Below are positions 9,206 through 18,207 of a stretch of 64,000 bases of DNA, one piece after another; position 1 is the first letter of the stretch, and every line of letters starts with the position of its first letter. The stretch comes from an uncultured Planctomycetaceae bacterium (GTDB lineage Bacteria > Planctomycetota > Planctomycetia > Planctomycetales > Planctomycetaceae): contig CALSLT010000031.1 in the NCBI GenBank assembly GCA_943787265.1, forward strand, positions 62,001-126,000. Reading direction: 5' to 3'. The position numbers were made by a program, and so were the translations under genes. The notes under the pieces were generated by a model that saw only the letters and a list, made by a program, of their open reading frames with translations, had not been told where the DNA came from and made no database searches.

Positions 9206-10777
9206 ATGAGTGACGCTTTCCTGACAGCACTCGAAAACACACTGACGTTGAAAGTGTTGCTCGTGATTCTGGTGTCAGCTTCGTACGGCTTGTTCGTCGG
9301 AGCGATTCCTGGGCTGACGGCGACGATGGCTGTTGCGCTGATGGTGCCGTTTACGTTTTTTCTCGATCCAGTATCGGGGCTGGCGGCGATTGTCACGATG
9401 GAAGCGTGTTGTATTTTTGCTGGCGATATTCCCACCACGCTGATGAGAATTCCTGGCACACCGTCTTCGGCAGCGTATGTCGACGATGCTTATTCACTGA
9501 CTCAGCAGGGACGGCATCAGCAGGCACTTGGAGTCTCGCTTGTCTACAGCGTTGTCGGCGGGCTTGTCGGGGCGCTGGTGCTGATCTTTCTCGCTCCGCA
9601 ACTGGCGAGAATCGCTTTTGAGTTTTCCAGCTACGAATACTTCTGGCTGTGCGTGCTGGGTTTGAGTTGTGCGGCGGTTGTGTCGCGAGGCTCAATCGCC
9701 AAAGGGTTAATCGCCCTGTCGATCGGCCTGCTACTGAGTTGTGTCGGGCTCGGCTCGACGCACAGCGTCCCGAGACTGACTTTCGGAATCGACGAACTGA
9801 TCACCGGCATCAACTTTATTCCCGCGATGATCGGGCTGTTCGGGCTTGCTGAAGTCCTGCGGAATTTCTCGAAGGTGATTTCCGATTCAGCTTCCGCGGA
9901 CGAAGCGGCGAAGGCGGGGACTTCAACGGCCACAGGCATCTGGCTCAGCCGTGCTCTCGGGGAAGTATTCGGAGGAATCGGCGAGCGGTTAAAAAGATCG
10001 AAATCGCGAATCGCGAGCAGCAGCGTTATCGGTTCTGCGATCGGAATGTTGCCCGGAGCGGGCGCTGACATCGCAGCGTGGGTCTCTTACGCCGTCTCAA
10101 AACGTCGCGCGACGCCCGAAGAGAAAGGGCAGTACGGAAAGGGATCACTTGACGGTATCGCCGACGCAACGACGGCGAACAATGCGTCACTGGCGGGAGC
10201 GTGGATTCCGGCGCTCGTGCTGGGGATTCCGGGCGACTCGGTCACGGCCATCGTCATTGGCGTTCTGCTGATGAAGAACATTCAACCGGGCCCGGGAATC
10301 TTTACCGACCCGGTTCAACTTCCACTGGTTTATGGAATCTACATCACGTTTATTCTGGCAAATCTGCTGCTGATCCCATTGGGTTTTCTAGCGATTCGAT
10401 CAGGCTCGCTGATTATCAGGATTCCGCGACAGATCATTCTGCCGTTGATTCTGATGTTCTGCATCGTCGGAGCGTTCGCGATTAACGGAAGCTACTTCGA
10501 CGTCGGAGTCATGCTTGTCATGGGTCTGCTGGGCGTTGTCCTCGAGCGATTCGAAGTACCGGCCGGACCGGTCGTGCTGGGAATCATTCTGGGAGGCCGC
10601 CTCGAAGAGGCCTTTGTCCAGAGTCTCACGAAGTCCGATTCCTTGACGGCATTCTTTGGCCGACCGATCGCCGCGGGACTCGGAGTGCTGTGCATCGTGC
10701 TCTGGGTGGCGCCGCTCGTTTCGTGGCTGCGACGACCGAGTCCTGGAACTCAGTCCGCACCGAGGCTGGATCGCTGA
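9206..10777 (+). CDS. TctA-family large membrane subunit of a TTT transporter
   Basis: Large permease subunit of about 523 residues with many membrane spans. The family signature region is visible near the N-terminus: LFVGAIPGLTATMAVALMVP, then ETVL-type helices and MRIPGTPSSAAYVDDAY. A second repeat half starts near residue 290 with SAIGMLPGAGADIAAWVSYA and LGIPGDSVTAIVIGVLL. The start is the ATG at 9206; a TTG at 9176 would add ten residues without better context. It pairs with the upstream TctC-TctB fusion to form a complete secondary transporter driven by an ion gradient. Confidence 0.92.
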   Translation: MSDAFLTALENTLTLKVLLVILVSASYGLFVGAIPGLTATMAVALMVPFTFFLDPVSGLAAIVTMEACCIFAGDIPTTLMRIPGTPSSAAYVDDAYSLTQQGRHQQALGVSLVYSVVGGLVGALVLIFLAPQLARIAFEFSSYEYFWLCVLGLSCAAVVSRGSIAKGLIALSIGLLLSCVGLGSTHSVPRLTFGIDELITGINFIPAMIGLFGLAEVLRNFSKVISDSASADEAAKAGTSTATGIWLSRALGEVFGGIGERLKRSKSRIASSSVIGSAIGMLPGAGADIAAWVSYAVSKRRATPEEKGQYGKGSLDGIADATTANNASLAGAWIPALVLGIPGDSVTAIVIGVLLMKNIQPGPGIFTDPVQLPLVYGIYITFILANLLLIPLGFLAIRSGSLIIRIPRQIILPLILMFCIVGAFAINGSYFDVGVMLVMGLLGVVLERFEVPAGPVVLGIILGGRLEEAFVQSLTKSDSLTAFFGRPIAAGLGVLCIVLWVAPLVSWLRRPSPGTQSAPRLDR

Positions 10778-10894
10778 GCTCGTTACAACTTCCCGACCTC
10801 CTCTGCGATGGGTTTCTTACCTTTGCCGCAGGTCATGATGACTGCACTGCCGTTCCTTAGTGACGCTGCAACGTTGATCGCGCGACCTGAGACT

Positions 10895-11257
10895 TCATAC
10901 GAGTACCGGCCCAAGCACGGCCCGCATGGAATCAACCGTGAACGGCTTCGTAAGCAGAAAGTCCGCTCCAGTCTCTGTGGCGGTCCTTGCAGTTACTGAA
11001 TTGCTTTGGGACGTAATGAACCCAAAGCGAACTTTGCTGCCGGACTTACGCACCTTCTCCAGCAACTGGATGCCCTTCATTTGTGGCATGTTCCAGTCAG
11101 AAAGAACGAGATCCGGTGATTCGGAGTTGATCATCGAAAAAGCCTCGACTCCGCTTGAGGCTTCGATCATTTCATAGTCGCCGAACCCCGCCTGCTCAAG
11201 CGTTCTTCTAACGACCATTCTCATGGCTTTGCTGTGGTCAACAATCAGTATTCTCAT
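10895..11257 (-). CDS. cheY: CheY-like single-domain response regulator
   Basis: A 120-residue receiver domain with no output domain. It shows MRILIVDHSKAMRMVV (acidic pocket partly changed: VDH in place of the usual DD), the phospho-acceptor aspartate in LVLSDWNMPQMKG, and the conserved lysine in LLTKPF. The ATG at 11257 is preceded by GAGGGACTC; 17 further residues upstream do not match the family. It is the last gene of the chemotaxis block, 81 bp after cheX. It probably binds the flagellar switch after phosphorylation by CheA, or acts as a phosphate sink beside the second CheY-like gene at 14003-14392. Confidence 0.9.
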   Translation of the reverse strand: MRILIVDHSKAMRMVVRRTLEQAGFGDYEMIEASSGVEAFSMINSESPDLVLSDWNMPQMKGIQLLEKVRKSGSKVRFGFITSQSNSVTARTATETGADFLLTKPFTVDSMRAVLGPVLV

Positions 11258-11338
11258 AATGAGTCCCTCGCCTGTGCTGCACGGTCGATGTTCGGATTCT
11301 GAAATCAATAGGCGGCTATCGAACGCCGCGGACGATTA

Positions 11339-11815
11339 TCATTTTTCGAGCATGGCGATCGTGAGCTGCCTTCCGTCGAGGTCGAAGTCGAGTGTCAGTG
11401 CTGAAGCTGGTAGCTCACCCAGAAATCGACCGACGCATGGCAACGACAGGTTACAATCCTGATCAACGATGCCTTTGGCATTGCCGCCAATTACGTTCAC
11501 GATTTCGCCCAGAGCATCCAGGATTTCATCCTTGCTCAATTCGCTGGCCGACGTTCCAAACATGTCGGCAGCAATGTGTCCAGCCAGTTCATACGAAGCC
11601 AGGACGTGGAATTCCGCATCCCAGTCGCCGCTGATTCGGATGGTCGCCTGAACCTCACGCGACGAAAGGTCGGTCGATTCCTGCGGCTCAGGATTGAACG
11701 GCATTCCCAGCATGGCACTGAACAGGTCATTCGCCATGCGCGAAACCTCTTCCGGACCAATACATAGAGTCGAGGTTTCGTTACCCGGTTGTTGGTCGAT
11801 AGCAGACAGTGGCAT
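11339..11815 (-). CDS. cheX: CheX-like CheY-phosphatase
   Basis: About 158 residues. The active-site helix signature is ILDALGEIVNVIGGNAKG, with the E and N of the ExxN motif that dephosphorylates CheY-P in the CheC/CheX/FliY family. Only one such helix is seen, as in CheX. The ATG at 11815 has a strong ribosome site (GGGAGG) seven bases upstream. Its start lies inside the 3' end of cheR (35-bp overlap), so the two are probably translationally coupled. It lies between cheR and cheY. Confidence 0.85.
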   Translation of the reverse strand: MPLSAIDQQPGNETSTLCIGPEEVSRMANDLFSAMLGMPFNPEPQESTDLSSREVQATIRISGDWDAEFHVLASYELAGHIAADMFGTSASELSKDEILDALGEIVNVIGGNAKGIVDQDCNLSLPCVGRFLGELPASALTLDFDLDGRQLTIAMLEK

Positions 11816-12605
11816 CAATTTCCTCCCTTCGATATGGCAGGCCCATGCCGATCACAGTCTCGGAGGAGCCAATGAATAAGTACCCATCCGGGCTTAGCGT
11901 TCGGTGAACTCGGTTAAGAATGTCCGTCTTGGTTGGCTGGTCGAAATAGATCAGCACGTTACGGATAAACACTATGTCGAACTGACTCATAAACGTCAGC
12001 GGTTTTGTAAGATTCAGCCGTTGATACCTGATCATGTCCCGAATTTCCGGTTTTGTCCGCCAGTCAGCACCGGAACGTTCGAAGAAGCGAATCAGTTTTC
12101 TCGCAGGCAATCCGCGGTTCACTTCGAGTTGTGAGTAATTCCCGCCGCGACATCTATCGAGCACATCTTCAGACAAGTCCGTGGCGACGATATCGAACTT
12201 CCAGTTGCTTAACTCAGGGAAGCCTTCCCGGATCGTCATCGCGATGCTGACAGGTTCCTGACCAGTCGACGCGGCGGCACACCAGATTCGAATTGATTTC
12301 TTCGCGGCATTCTTCTTAACAAGTTCTGGAATGATGCTGGTTCGAAGTGCTTCGAATGGGTGAACGTCTCGAAAGAAGCTGGTTTCGTTGACAGTGACCG
12401 CTTCGGCCACCTTTGTCTTAAGCGATGGGTCATGAGATCGACGCAGCTCTTTCACGAGCTCGTCAATGTCAGTCAGGCCCAGACTTTCTGCCAGCGGATT
12501 CAGACGCTGTTCCAGCATATAAACCTGTCGTGGAGCGATAACGTTGCCCGATAAATCGGCAACGATCCCACGCAGGAATTCTATGTCAGGGTTGGCAATA
12601 GGCAT
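11781..12605 (-). CDS. cheR: CheR chemoreceptor glutamate methyltransferase
   Basis: SAM-dependent methyltransferase of 274 residues that methylates receptor glutamates. The N-terminal helical domain (FLRGIVADLSGNVIAPRQVY) is followed by NETSFFRD, the SAM-binding IWCAAASTGQEPVSIAM, DIVATDLSEDVLDRCR, and FIRNVLIYFD. GSSETVIGM near the end is also typical. The chosen start, MPIANPDIEFL at 12605, gives the normal length. It follows cheB by 40 bp, and its 3' end overlaps cheX. Confidence 0.95.
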   Translation of the reverse strand: MPIANPDIEFLRGIVADLSGNVIAPRQVYMLEQRLNPLAESLGLTDIDELVKELRRSHDPSLKTKVAEAVTVNETSFFRDVHPFEALRTSIIPELVKKNAAKKSIRIWCAAASTGQEPVSIAMTIREGFPELSNWKFDIVATDLSEDVLDRCRGGNYSQLEVNRGLPARKLIRFFERSGADWRTKPEIRDMIRYQRLNLTKPLTFMSQFDIVFIRNVLIYFDQPTKTDILNRVHRTLSPDGYLFIGSSETVIGMGLPYRREEIDATVCYRPTTG

Positions 12606-12645
12606 CTCAGGTATTCCTCGACGGAAAAGTATCCCGTGTGTTTTC

Positions 12646-13818
12646 TTAGACGCAGACTGGTTTTGATTTGGACTCGACGGCCCGTACGAGTTCGGTCGCA
12701 ATTTGCTCGACAGGCAGGACTCGATCTGCCAGTCCGTTACTGGCAATGTATCCAGGCATCCCCCAAACAACGCTGCTCGCTTCGTCCTGTGCAAACACTC
12801 GACCACCCATTTGCTTAACGACTCGCGCCCCTTCTCCACCGTCGCTGCCCATTCCTGTCAGGACAACGGCGAGTGTCTCACGCCCGTAGACTTTGCTGAC
12901 CGAACGAAACAAAGGGTCGACTGATGGTCGACATGAATTCTCGGGCGGTGACTGATCGAGAACTGTTCGAACTTTGGTTTTGTCACGAATCACGGTCAGG
13001 TGGAAATCACCAGGTGCGATGAGGATTTCTCCGGCAACGACGGTGTCCCCATTTCCGGCTTCACGAACGCGGTGCCCCGACTGCAGGGAAAGACGCTCCG
13101 CCAGTAACCCCGTAAAAACTGGTGGCATGTGTTGTGTGATCAGAATCGGAACAGGAAACGGCTTCGGCAACTTCGTAATGAGCCTCCCCAAGGCTTCGGG
13201 GCCACCGGTAGAAACCCCGATGGCGACCACGGCGACCTTTCCATTGCTGCTTCCATCAACCGAGACAGGTTCACGCGAAAACGGTGCCGCCTTCACGGCC
13301 GGTGGTGCAGGTATTTCTCGCCGCTGCGGCGTTGAAGCCGCAGGCTTTCTGACCTGCGAAACGGTTTCGCTCTTGGGAGCTCCAAGTTTTTCCTGAACGT
13401 CTTCTGGCGTGCTGACAAGGTTTCGAATCTTCGGCAGCAACTCGCCTTGAACTTTCGCCTGTGCTTCCTGAAAGTTGTTTGTTCCGGATGGCTTGATCGC
13501 AAAGTCGTTGGCTCCCGCAGACAATGCTTCCATTGTGGCGGACGCTCCCTGACTCGTCAGGGAACTGAACATGATGATTGGCAAAGTGCGATACCGTCGC
13601 CGCAAAGCACGTGCAGTATCAATGCCGTCCATCACCGGCATTTCGACGTCCAGCACGACAATATCAGGACGGATCCGACCGACGTTCTCGACAGCCTCTT
13701 TTCCGTTCTCTGCTTCGTAGACAACTTCAAATTCCGCCGTCGCAGTCAGAGCGCCTTTCAACAGGCGTCTCATAACCGACGAATCGTCGCAGAGCATGAC
13801 TCGAATAGGCTTGTTCAC
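12646..13818 (-). CDS. cheB: CheB protein-glutamate methylesterase/deamidase
   Basis: A receiver domain (VMLCDDSSVMRRLL; phospho-acceptor in IVVLDVEMPVMDG) is joined through a proline/alanine-rich linker to the CheB esterase domain. The esterase carries the catalytic serine in GVSTGGPEAL, the histidine in ITQHMPP and the aspartate in LTGMGSDGGEGA. It removes methyl groups from the two receptors in this operon when phosphorylated by CheA. A GTG at 13818 gives the shortest natural N-terminus before the first strand; a TTG at 13860 would add 14 residues. A 184-bp gap to the preceding cheY leaves room for separate regulation. Confidence 0.95.
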   Translation of the reverse strand: MNKPIRVMLCDDSSVMRRLLKGALTATAEFEVVYEAENGKEAVENVGRIRPDIVVLDVEMPVMDGIDTARALRRRYRTLPIIMFSSLTSQGASATMEALSAGANDFAIKPSGTNNFQEAQAKVQGELLPKIRNLVSTPEDVQEKLGAPKSETVSQVRKPAASTPQRREIPAPPAVKAAPFSREPVSVDGSSNGKVAVVAIGVSTGGPEALGRLITKLPKPFPVPILITQHMPPVFTGLLAERLSLQSGHRVREAGNGDTVVAGEILIAPGDFHLTVIRDKTKVRTVLDQSPPENSCRPSVDPLFRSVSKVYGRETLAVVLTGMGSDGGEGARVVKQMGGRVFAQDEASSVVWGMPGYIASNGLADRVLPVEQIATELVRAVESKSKPVCV

Positions 13819-14002
13819 TTTTGAGGTTACCTTGTGCAGACTCGGAATTTTGAGGGGCAAGTTCTGTGGTGCAGTCTCAGAAACGAGTTTGAATCGACTC
13901 TTTGATGCTCATTTTTGCCAGGCTGCTGATCTGAGGTCGCTCACTCTGCCAGAGAACGAGTGAGCGATGACCACCAGTCACCAACGTAAACTGACACGGT
14001 CC

Positions 14003-14392
14003 TTATGCTTCCGCCGGAGAGGGCATCCTGACACCGATCAGCTTCAGCTTGTCGACAAGAATTTCCTGCGTGAACGGTTTCATGACAAACTCGTCAACGC
14101 CGGCCATCAATGCACGAGCCATTCGAGAAGGCTCCGTTTCGGTAGTCACCATCATCAGCTTGTGAGTGTCGAATTCGTTTTTGGAACGAACTTCTTCCAC
14201 AAACTCGATGCCAGTCATGACAGGCATATTCCAGTCGACCAGAGTGACTTCGATCGTGTCTGCTTTTTCAAGAAACACGGCCAGTCCCTCGGCTCCGTCT
14301 TTGGCTTCAAAAGTCTCAAAGCCAAGTCCGGTCATGATCGTGCCGAGAATACGTCTCATTGCGAGAGAGTCATCAATTATCAATGCGTTCAT
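14003..14392 (-). CDS. cheY: CheY-like single-domain response regulator
   Basis: 129 residues. The start is MNALIIDDSLAMRRIL at 14392, with the canonical double aspartate. The phospho-acceptor is in VTLVDWNMPVMTG, and the conserved threonine (MVTTETE) and lysine (FVMKPFT) are present. The canonical acidic pocket makes this the better candidate of the two CheY proteins in the block for motor control. It follows the first receptor gene by 65 bp. Confidence 0.92.
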   Translation of the reverse strand: MNALIIDDSLAMRRILGTIMTGLGFETFEAKDGAEGLAVFLEKADTIEVTLVDWNMPVMTGIEFVEEVRSKNEFDTHKLMMVTTETEPSRMARALMAGVDEFVMKPFTQEILVDKLKLIGVRMPSPAEA

Positions 14393-14457
14393 GGTTGAGA
14401 TTTCCAAATCGATTTGATCGTTCTGTCGTTTTTCTTCACGCCTGAAGCCGTCTCCAA

Positions 14458-16011
14458 TCATACCGTCGTCGCAGTTCGTTCCTTCGATCCCGGTTCGCTA
14501 ACCAGTGACAACAATTCGGCCGCCATGGCTTCGATGTCGGATGCAGTGTTGAGCGTCTCATCGGAGCCGGCGGCTGTGTTTTTCGCGGCGTCGGCAACCA
14601 ATGAAATGTTGCTCGCAATCTCGCCACTGCCACTTGCTACTTCTGAAATATTGCGAGAAATCTCTGAAGTCATTGCGGTCTGTTCCTCAACCGCTCCCGC
14701 AATCGCGTTCTGGCTTTCGTTGATCTCAGAGATGATTCCGCTCACCCGGCCAATCGCGTCGACGGCTTCCGAAGTGTCCGACTGAATCGCTCCGATACGG
14801 GTGATGATGTCTTCAGTGGCCTTGCTGGTTTCTTTGGCCAGTTCTTTGACCTCGTTCGCGACGACGGCAAACCCTTTGCCCGCTTCTCCAGCCCGAGCAG
14901 CTTCGATCGTTGCGTTCAGTGCCAAGAGGTTCGTCTGTTCGGCGATCGAGTTGATTACCTTGATGACGTTCCCGATTTCTGCACTGCTCTCGCCAAGGCG
15001 AGTAATCGTTGTGTTTGTCTGGTCGGCCGCGTCGACAGCGTTACGAGCAACGCTGGCTGCGTTTGAAGCGTTGCCGGCGATCTCTCGAATACTGGCTTCG
15101 AATTGTTCAACCGCTGTCGCCAGTGACTGAGCGTTCTGACTGACGTGTGAAGCCGTTTCACTGGAATACTCAGCCTGGCGCGATACTTCGTTTGAGCAAT
15201 CTCCCATTTCCCGACCAAGTCGAGCGAGGTCACCGCGAGCCGATTGAGCAAGCTCATCACTACACTTCGAAACCTTGCTGTTCAGTTTCTTCTGCTGAGC
15301 GAAGACAAAGGCCTGCCCACCAAAGAGAAGGACCATTAACGCAAGGATGCCGCCCGTGTGTTTGCCCAGCGATCCGATCATGACTTCGCTGCGAGCAACG
15401 CTTTCATCGATCGGCGTGGTTACTTCCAGTACACCTCGAACATCGCCCAACTGCCAATCGGCTTTGGGTGTATCCGGACGAGAGTTGTGACAATCAACGC
15501 ATGACTGCCCTACCATTTTGTCGGCAATGGCAACTCGAACCTGTTGATGGCCATGGGCCAAATCTTCCAACACGAACGCTTCGTCAGGATTGGCTTCCAA
15601 CGCTGCCAGAGCCTTGCTGCCGAATTCGTCAAGCTTACGATCATTGCGATTCGGGAATGGATAGTTGCTGTAAAGTTTCAGCTCGACTCCTTCCCCGCTT
15701 TCCTTTAATTGCTTGCTGAGGTCGTGGATCATCGTGGCCGGCAGGGGGATCGTTCCTTCCTGATCCTTATGCTCGAACGAAATCTTCAACTCAGAATCAT
15801 GCTTCGCTTTCGAAATGACATTCTTGGCGTAGTAGGCACGCAGAAGCTTGTACTGATTAATTGTTGCTTTGGCGTTTTCAACAGCCGTGGCAACAGTCGC
15901 TTCACGTGTCTGCTTTTGCATGTCCTGAAACAACGAAGACACCAGCACACCTTGAGCCACAAGGATGACGAGCATCAATTTGCCAAGGTGTCGTTTAAGG
16001 AGCATTGTCAT
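14458..16011 (-). CDS. Methyl-accepting chemotaxis protein with a DUF3365-like haem-type sensor domain
   Basis: A 517-residue receptor. An N-terminal membrane helix (about 10-28) leads into an extracytoplasmic Tll0287/DUF3365-like domain with a CVDCH motif near residue 170, the type-c haem attachment pattern. A second membrane segment (GILALMVLLFGGQAF, about 220-240) precedes the signalling domain. The conserved tip reads SIAEQTNLLALNATIEAARA. A ribosome site (AGGA) precedes the ATG. The motif suggests sensing of redox state, oxygen or NO through covalent haem, inferred from the family. The signalling half is almost the same as in the receptor encoded next to it. Confidence 0.88.
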   Translation of the reverse strand: MTMLLKRHLGKLMLVILVAQGVLVSSLFQDMQKQTREATVATAVENAKATINQYKLLRAYYAKNVISKAKHDSELKISFEHKDQEGTIPLPATMIHDLSKQLKESGEGVELKLYSNYPFPNRNDRKLDEFGSKALAALEANPDEAFVLEDLAHGHQQVRVAIADKMVGQSCVDCHNSRPDTPKADWQLGDVRGVLEVTTPIDESVARSEVMIGSLGKHTGGILALMVLLFGGQAFVFAQQKKLNSKVSKCSDELAQSARGDLARLGREMGDCSNEVSRQAEYSSETASHVSQNAQSLATAVEQFEASIREIAGNASNAASVARNAVDAADQTNTTITRLGESSAEIGNVIKVINSIAEQTNLLALNATIEAARAGEAGKGFAVVANEVKELAKETSKATEDIITRIGAIQSDTSEAVDAIGRVSGIISEINESQNAIAGAVEEQTAMTSEISRNISEVASGSGEIASNISLVADAAKNTAAGSDETLNTASDIEAMAAELLSLVSEPGSKERTATTV

Positions 16012-16124
16012 TTTCGTATTCCTGAGTTGGAAAGTGAGCTGTCTGAAAATCAGCCAGCCATTCCGAGCCGGTAACTGATTCGCTATTGCGGATCAGCGAT
16101 TCCTGTATAGGGCCACTCGGCGAA

Positions 16125-17612
16125 TTATGATTCGCGAGCTTCTGCAAGTACGTACTTGCTTTGACCTGGTTCCAATGAGTTGGTTGAAGCTTCGCCGACC
16201 ATTTCCATGAGGTCAGCCGCCATCGCTTCGATGTCGGACGCTGTTACCTGCGTTTCGTCGGAACCTGCTGTCGTGTCCTTCGCGGCGTCGGCGACTGATG
16301 AGACGCTGCGAGCGATGTCGCCGCTGCCCAGTGCCACTTCTGAGATATTGCGAGAGATTTCCGATGTCATTGCTGTTTGTTCCTCGACAGCTCCGGCAAT
16401 CGCATTCTGGCTCTCGTTGATCTGGCCGATGATCTCACTCACTTTGCCGATCGCGTCAACAGCTTCCAGCGTGTCCGCCTGGATGCTGCCGATTCGGCCG
16501 ATGATGTCTTCAGTGGCTTTGCTGGTTTCTTTCGCCAGTTCTTTGACTTCATTGGCGACGACGGCGAACCCTTTGCCAGCTTCGCCCGCTCGGGCGGCTT
16601 CGATAGTCGCGTTCAGTGCGAGCAGGTTTGTTTGCTCGGCGATCGAGTTGATCGCCTTAATGACTCCGCTGATCTCTGCCGAGCTTTCGCCAAGTCGCGT
16701 GATCGTCGAATTTGTCTGATCGGCGGCACCGACCGCATTGCGAGCCACGGAAGCAGCACTTGAGGCGTTACCAGCGATTTCCTTGATACTGGCATCGAGC
16801 TGTTCGACGGCGTTGGCCAGCGATTGAGCATTGACGCTGACTTCTTCTGCAGCGGTGCTGGCACTGCTGGCCCGGTCTGTCGTCATTTCTGCAGTGGCTT
16901 TCAACCGTTGACTGACGCACGTCAGATCCTGCCGAGATACCTGGGTAAGTCGCGTTGCCGCAGATCGCAGAGGCGTCACGGTGTTACTGGCGACGTACCA
17001 GCACCACAGCAGTCCACCGACGATTGCAATTCCACCGACCACGAATGTCTGGAACTGTCCCGCGGAGACCTGATCAGAGCCGAACGTGACGTAAGTAGAA
17101 ACTGCCTCATTCGCTACGTCGTGCGTCTCTTGGATACAAGTCACCAATTCTGCAAGCACAGCCTTACGGGCAGGGCTGTCGGGTTCAGCCTTCAGGAAGT
17201 CATCCGCCAACTGAATAGTCTGATTCAGCAACTGCTGCTGTTCACCGAACTGTTCATTCAAAGCAGCGGTCGGAGCAGCCGTCATACTGATCGTGTTGGC
17301 TCCCATTGGGACTGTGCCGCCATCTCGAAGTGCGACGACTGAGTCCAGTAGTAGCTCTCGCGTCTTTTGGACATCAGCCTTCGTTCCGACGGCCTCAAGC
17401 AGCACTTCTTTAAAGTGTCGCTGATTAAGCATTCGCTGACGTCCCGCAACGTTCACGGCTGATCCGACGCCTTCCTGAGATTTGAGAGACAAGGCGTTCA
17501 ACCCAATCACTGCGACCAGGGACGTGATGAACAACATGGGGATCGTCAGAAGTCGTTTTGTGAAATTCATTCTGCTGATGAAGGAGCTTGCGTTCTGTTT
17601 TGTCGAAGGCAT
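16125..17612 (-). CDS. Methyl-accepting chemotaxis protein with a PilJ/NarX-like sensor domain
   Basis: A 495-residue receptor. The first membrane helix (LLTIPMLFITSLVAVIGLN) is followed by GRQRMLNQRHFKEVL, typical of the type IV pili methyl-accepting (PilJ/NarX-like) N-terminal domain. A second membrane segment (FVVGGIAIVGGLLWCWYVAS) and the same signalling tip as its neighbour follow. The start at 17612 has a ribosome site (AGAGGA) nine bases upstream. An ATG at 17696 overlaps the cheW stop as ATGA, but lacks such a site and adds 28 untypical residues. The signalling half matches the neighbouring receptor closely, pointing to domain duplication. Confidence 0.88.
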   Translation of the reverse strand: MPSTKQNASSFISRMNFTKRLLTIPMLFITSLVAVIGLNALSLKSQEGVGSAVNVAGRQRMLNQRHFKEVLLEAVGTKADVQKTRELLLDSVVALRDGGTVPMGANTISMTAAPTAALNEQFGEQQQLLNQTIQLADDFLKAEPDSPARKAVLAELVTCIQETHDVANEAVSTYVTFGSDQVSAGQFQTFVVGGIAIVGGLLWCWYVASNTVTPLRSAATRLTQVSRQDLTCVSQRLKATAEMTTDRASSASTAAEEVSVNAQSLANAVEQLDASIKEIAGNASSAASVARNAVGAADQTNSTITRLGESSAEISGVIKAINSIAEQTNLLALNATIEAARAGEAGKGFAVVANEVKELAKETSKATEDIIGRIGSIQADTLEAVDAIGKVSEIIGQINESQNAIAGAVEEQTAMTSEISRNISEVALGSGDIARSVSSVADAAKDTTAGSDETQVTASDIEAMAADLMEMVGEASTNSLEPGQSKYVLAEARES

Positions 17613-17692
17613 CGTTTCTGATCCTCTGCGTTGAGCGAATACGGTTGAACTAAATGGAGTTGTCAAATCAGGCCCGTCGCCACGGCTGCGTG

Positions 17693-18124
17693 TCATGCCG
17701 CAATGTGAACTACTTTTTCAGTGTCGAGAATCAGCAACAGTCGATCGTCGAGTTTGAAGGCACCTCGAATCAAATCTCTCTGCTCACCCTGAAGTGTTTC
17801 GGGCGGTGATTCAAAGAGATTCCGGTCGACTTGGACGACATCGCCAATCTCATCAACCAGCAGGCTGATTGGCCCATCAGCCGTGCGAATCACGACGTTC
17901 ATCGGGAGACTGTCGTCTTCGGATGCCGAAAGACCGAGCCGATGCCGCAGCATCAACGCGGTGACGATCTGACCGCGAAGGTTCATCAAGCCGTGTACGA
18001 CCGTCGGTGCCAATGGAACGCGAGTTGTGAGCTGGTGTCGAATGACTTCCTGGACTTGGCGGACTTCAACCCCGAAGTACAGATCGTCGACTCGGAAGGT
18101 GCAGTACGCTTCTTTATCAGCCAT
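17693..18124 (-). CDS. cheW: CheW coupling protein
   Basis: A 143-residue CheW domain, the adaptor linking receptors to CheA. It shows YCTFRVDDLYFGVEV, VPLAPTVVHGLMNLRGQIV (the conserved NLRG box) and LLVDEIGDVVQV. The start at 18124 (MADKEAYC) gives the usual length. It lies between cheA and the receptor genes, as expected for one signalling array. Confidence 0.94.
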   Translation of the reverse strand: MADKEAYCTFRVDDLYFGVEVRQVQEVIRHQLTTRVPLAPTVVHGLMNLRGQIVTALMLRHRLGLSASEDDSLPMNVVIRTADGPISLLVDEIGDVVQVDRNLFESPPETLQGEQRDLIRGAFKLDDRLLLILDTEKVVHIAA

Positions 18125-18207
18125 GAGTTGCTCTTGCTTTCGTAACACTTGCGGCAATTTGTTACTCGGTATTTGCTCGATCTCTCAGCCGCGTTGCGGA
18201 CGACGAC

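Noticed and set aside
13931..13969. Imperfect GGTCGCTCACT/AGTGAGCGA palindrome after cheY
   Set aside because: It pairs in part, but lacks a T-run and has a mismatch; not enough to call a terminator.
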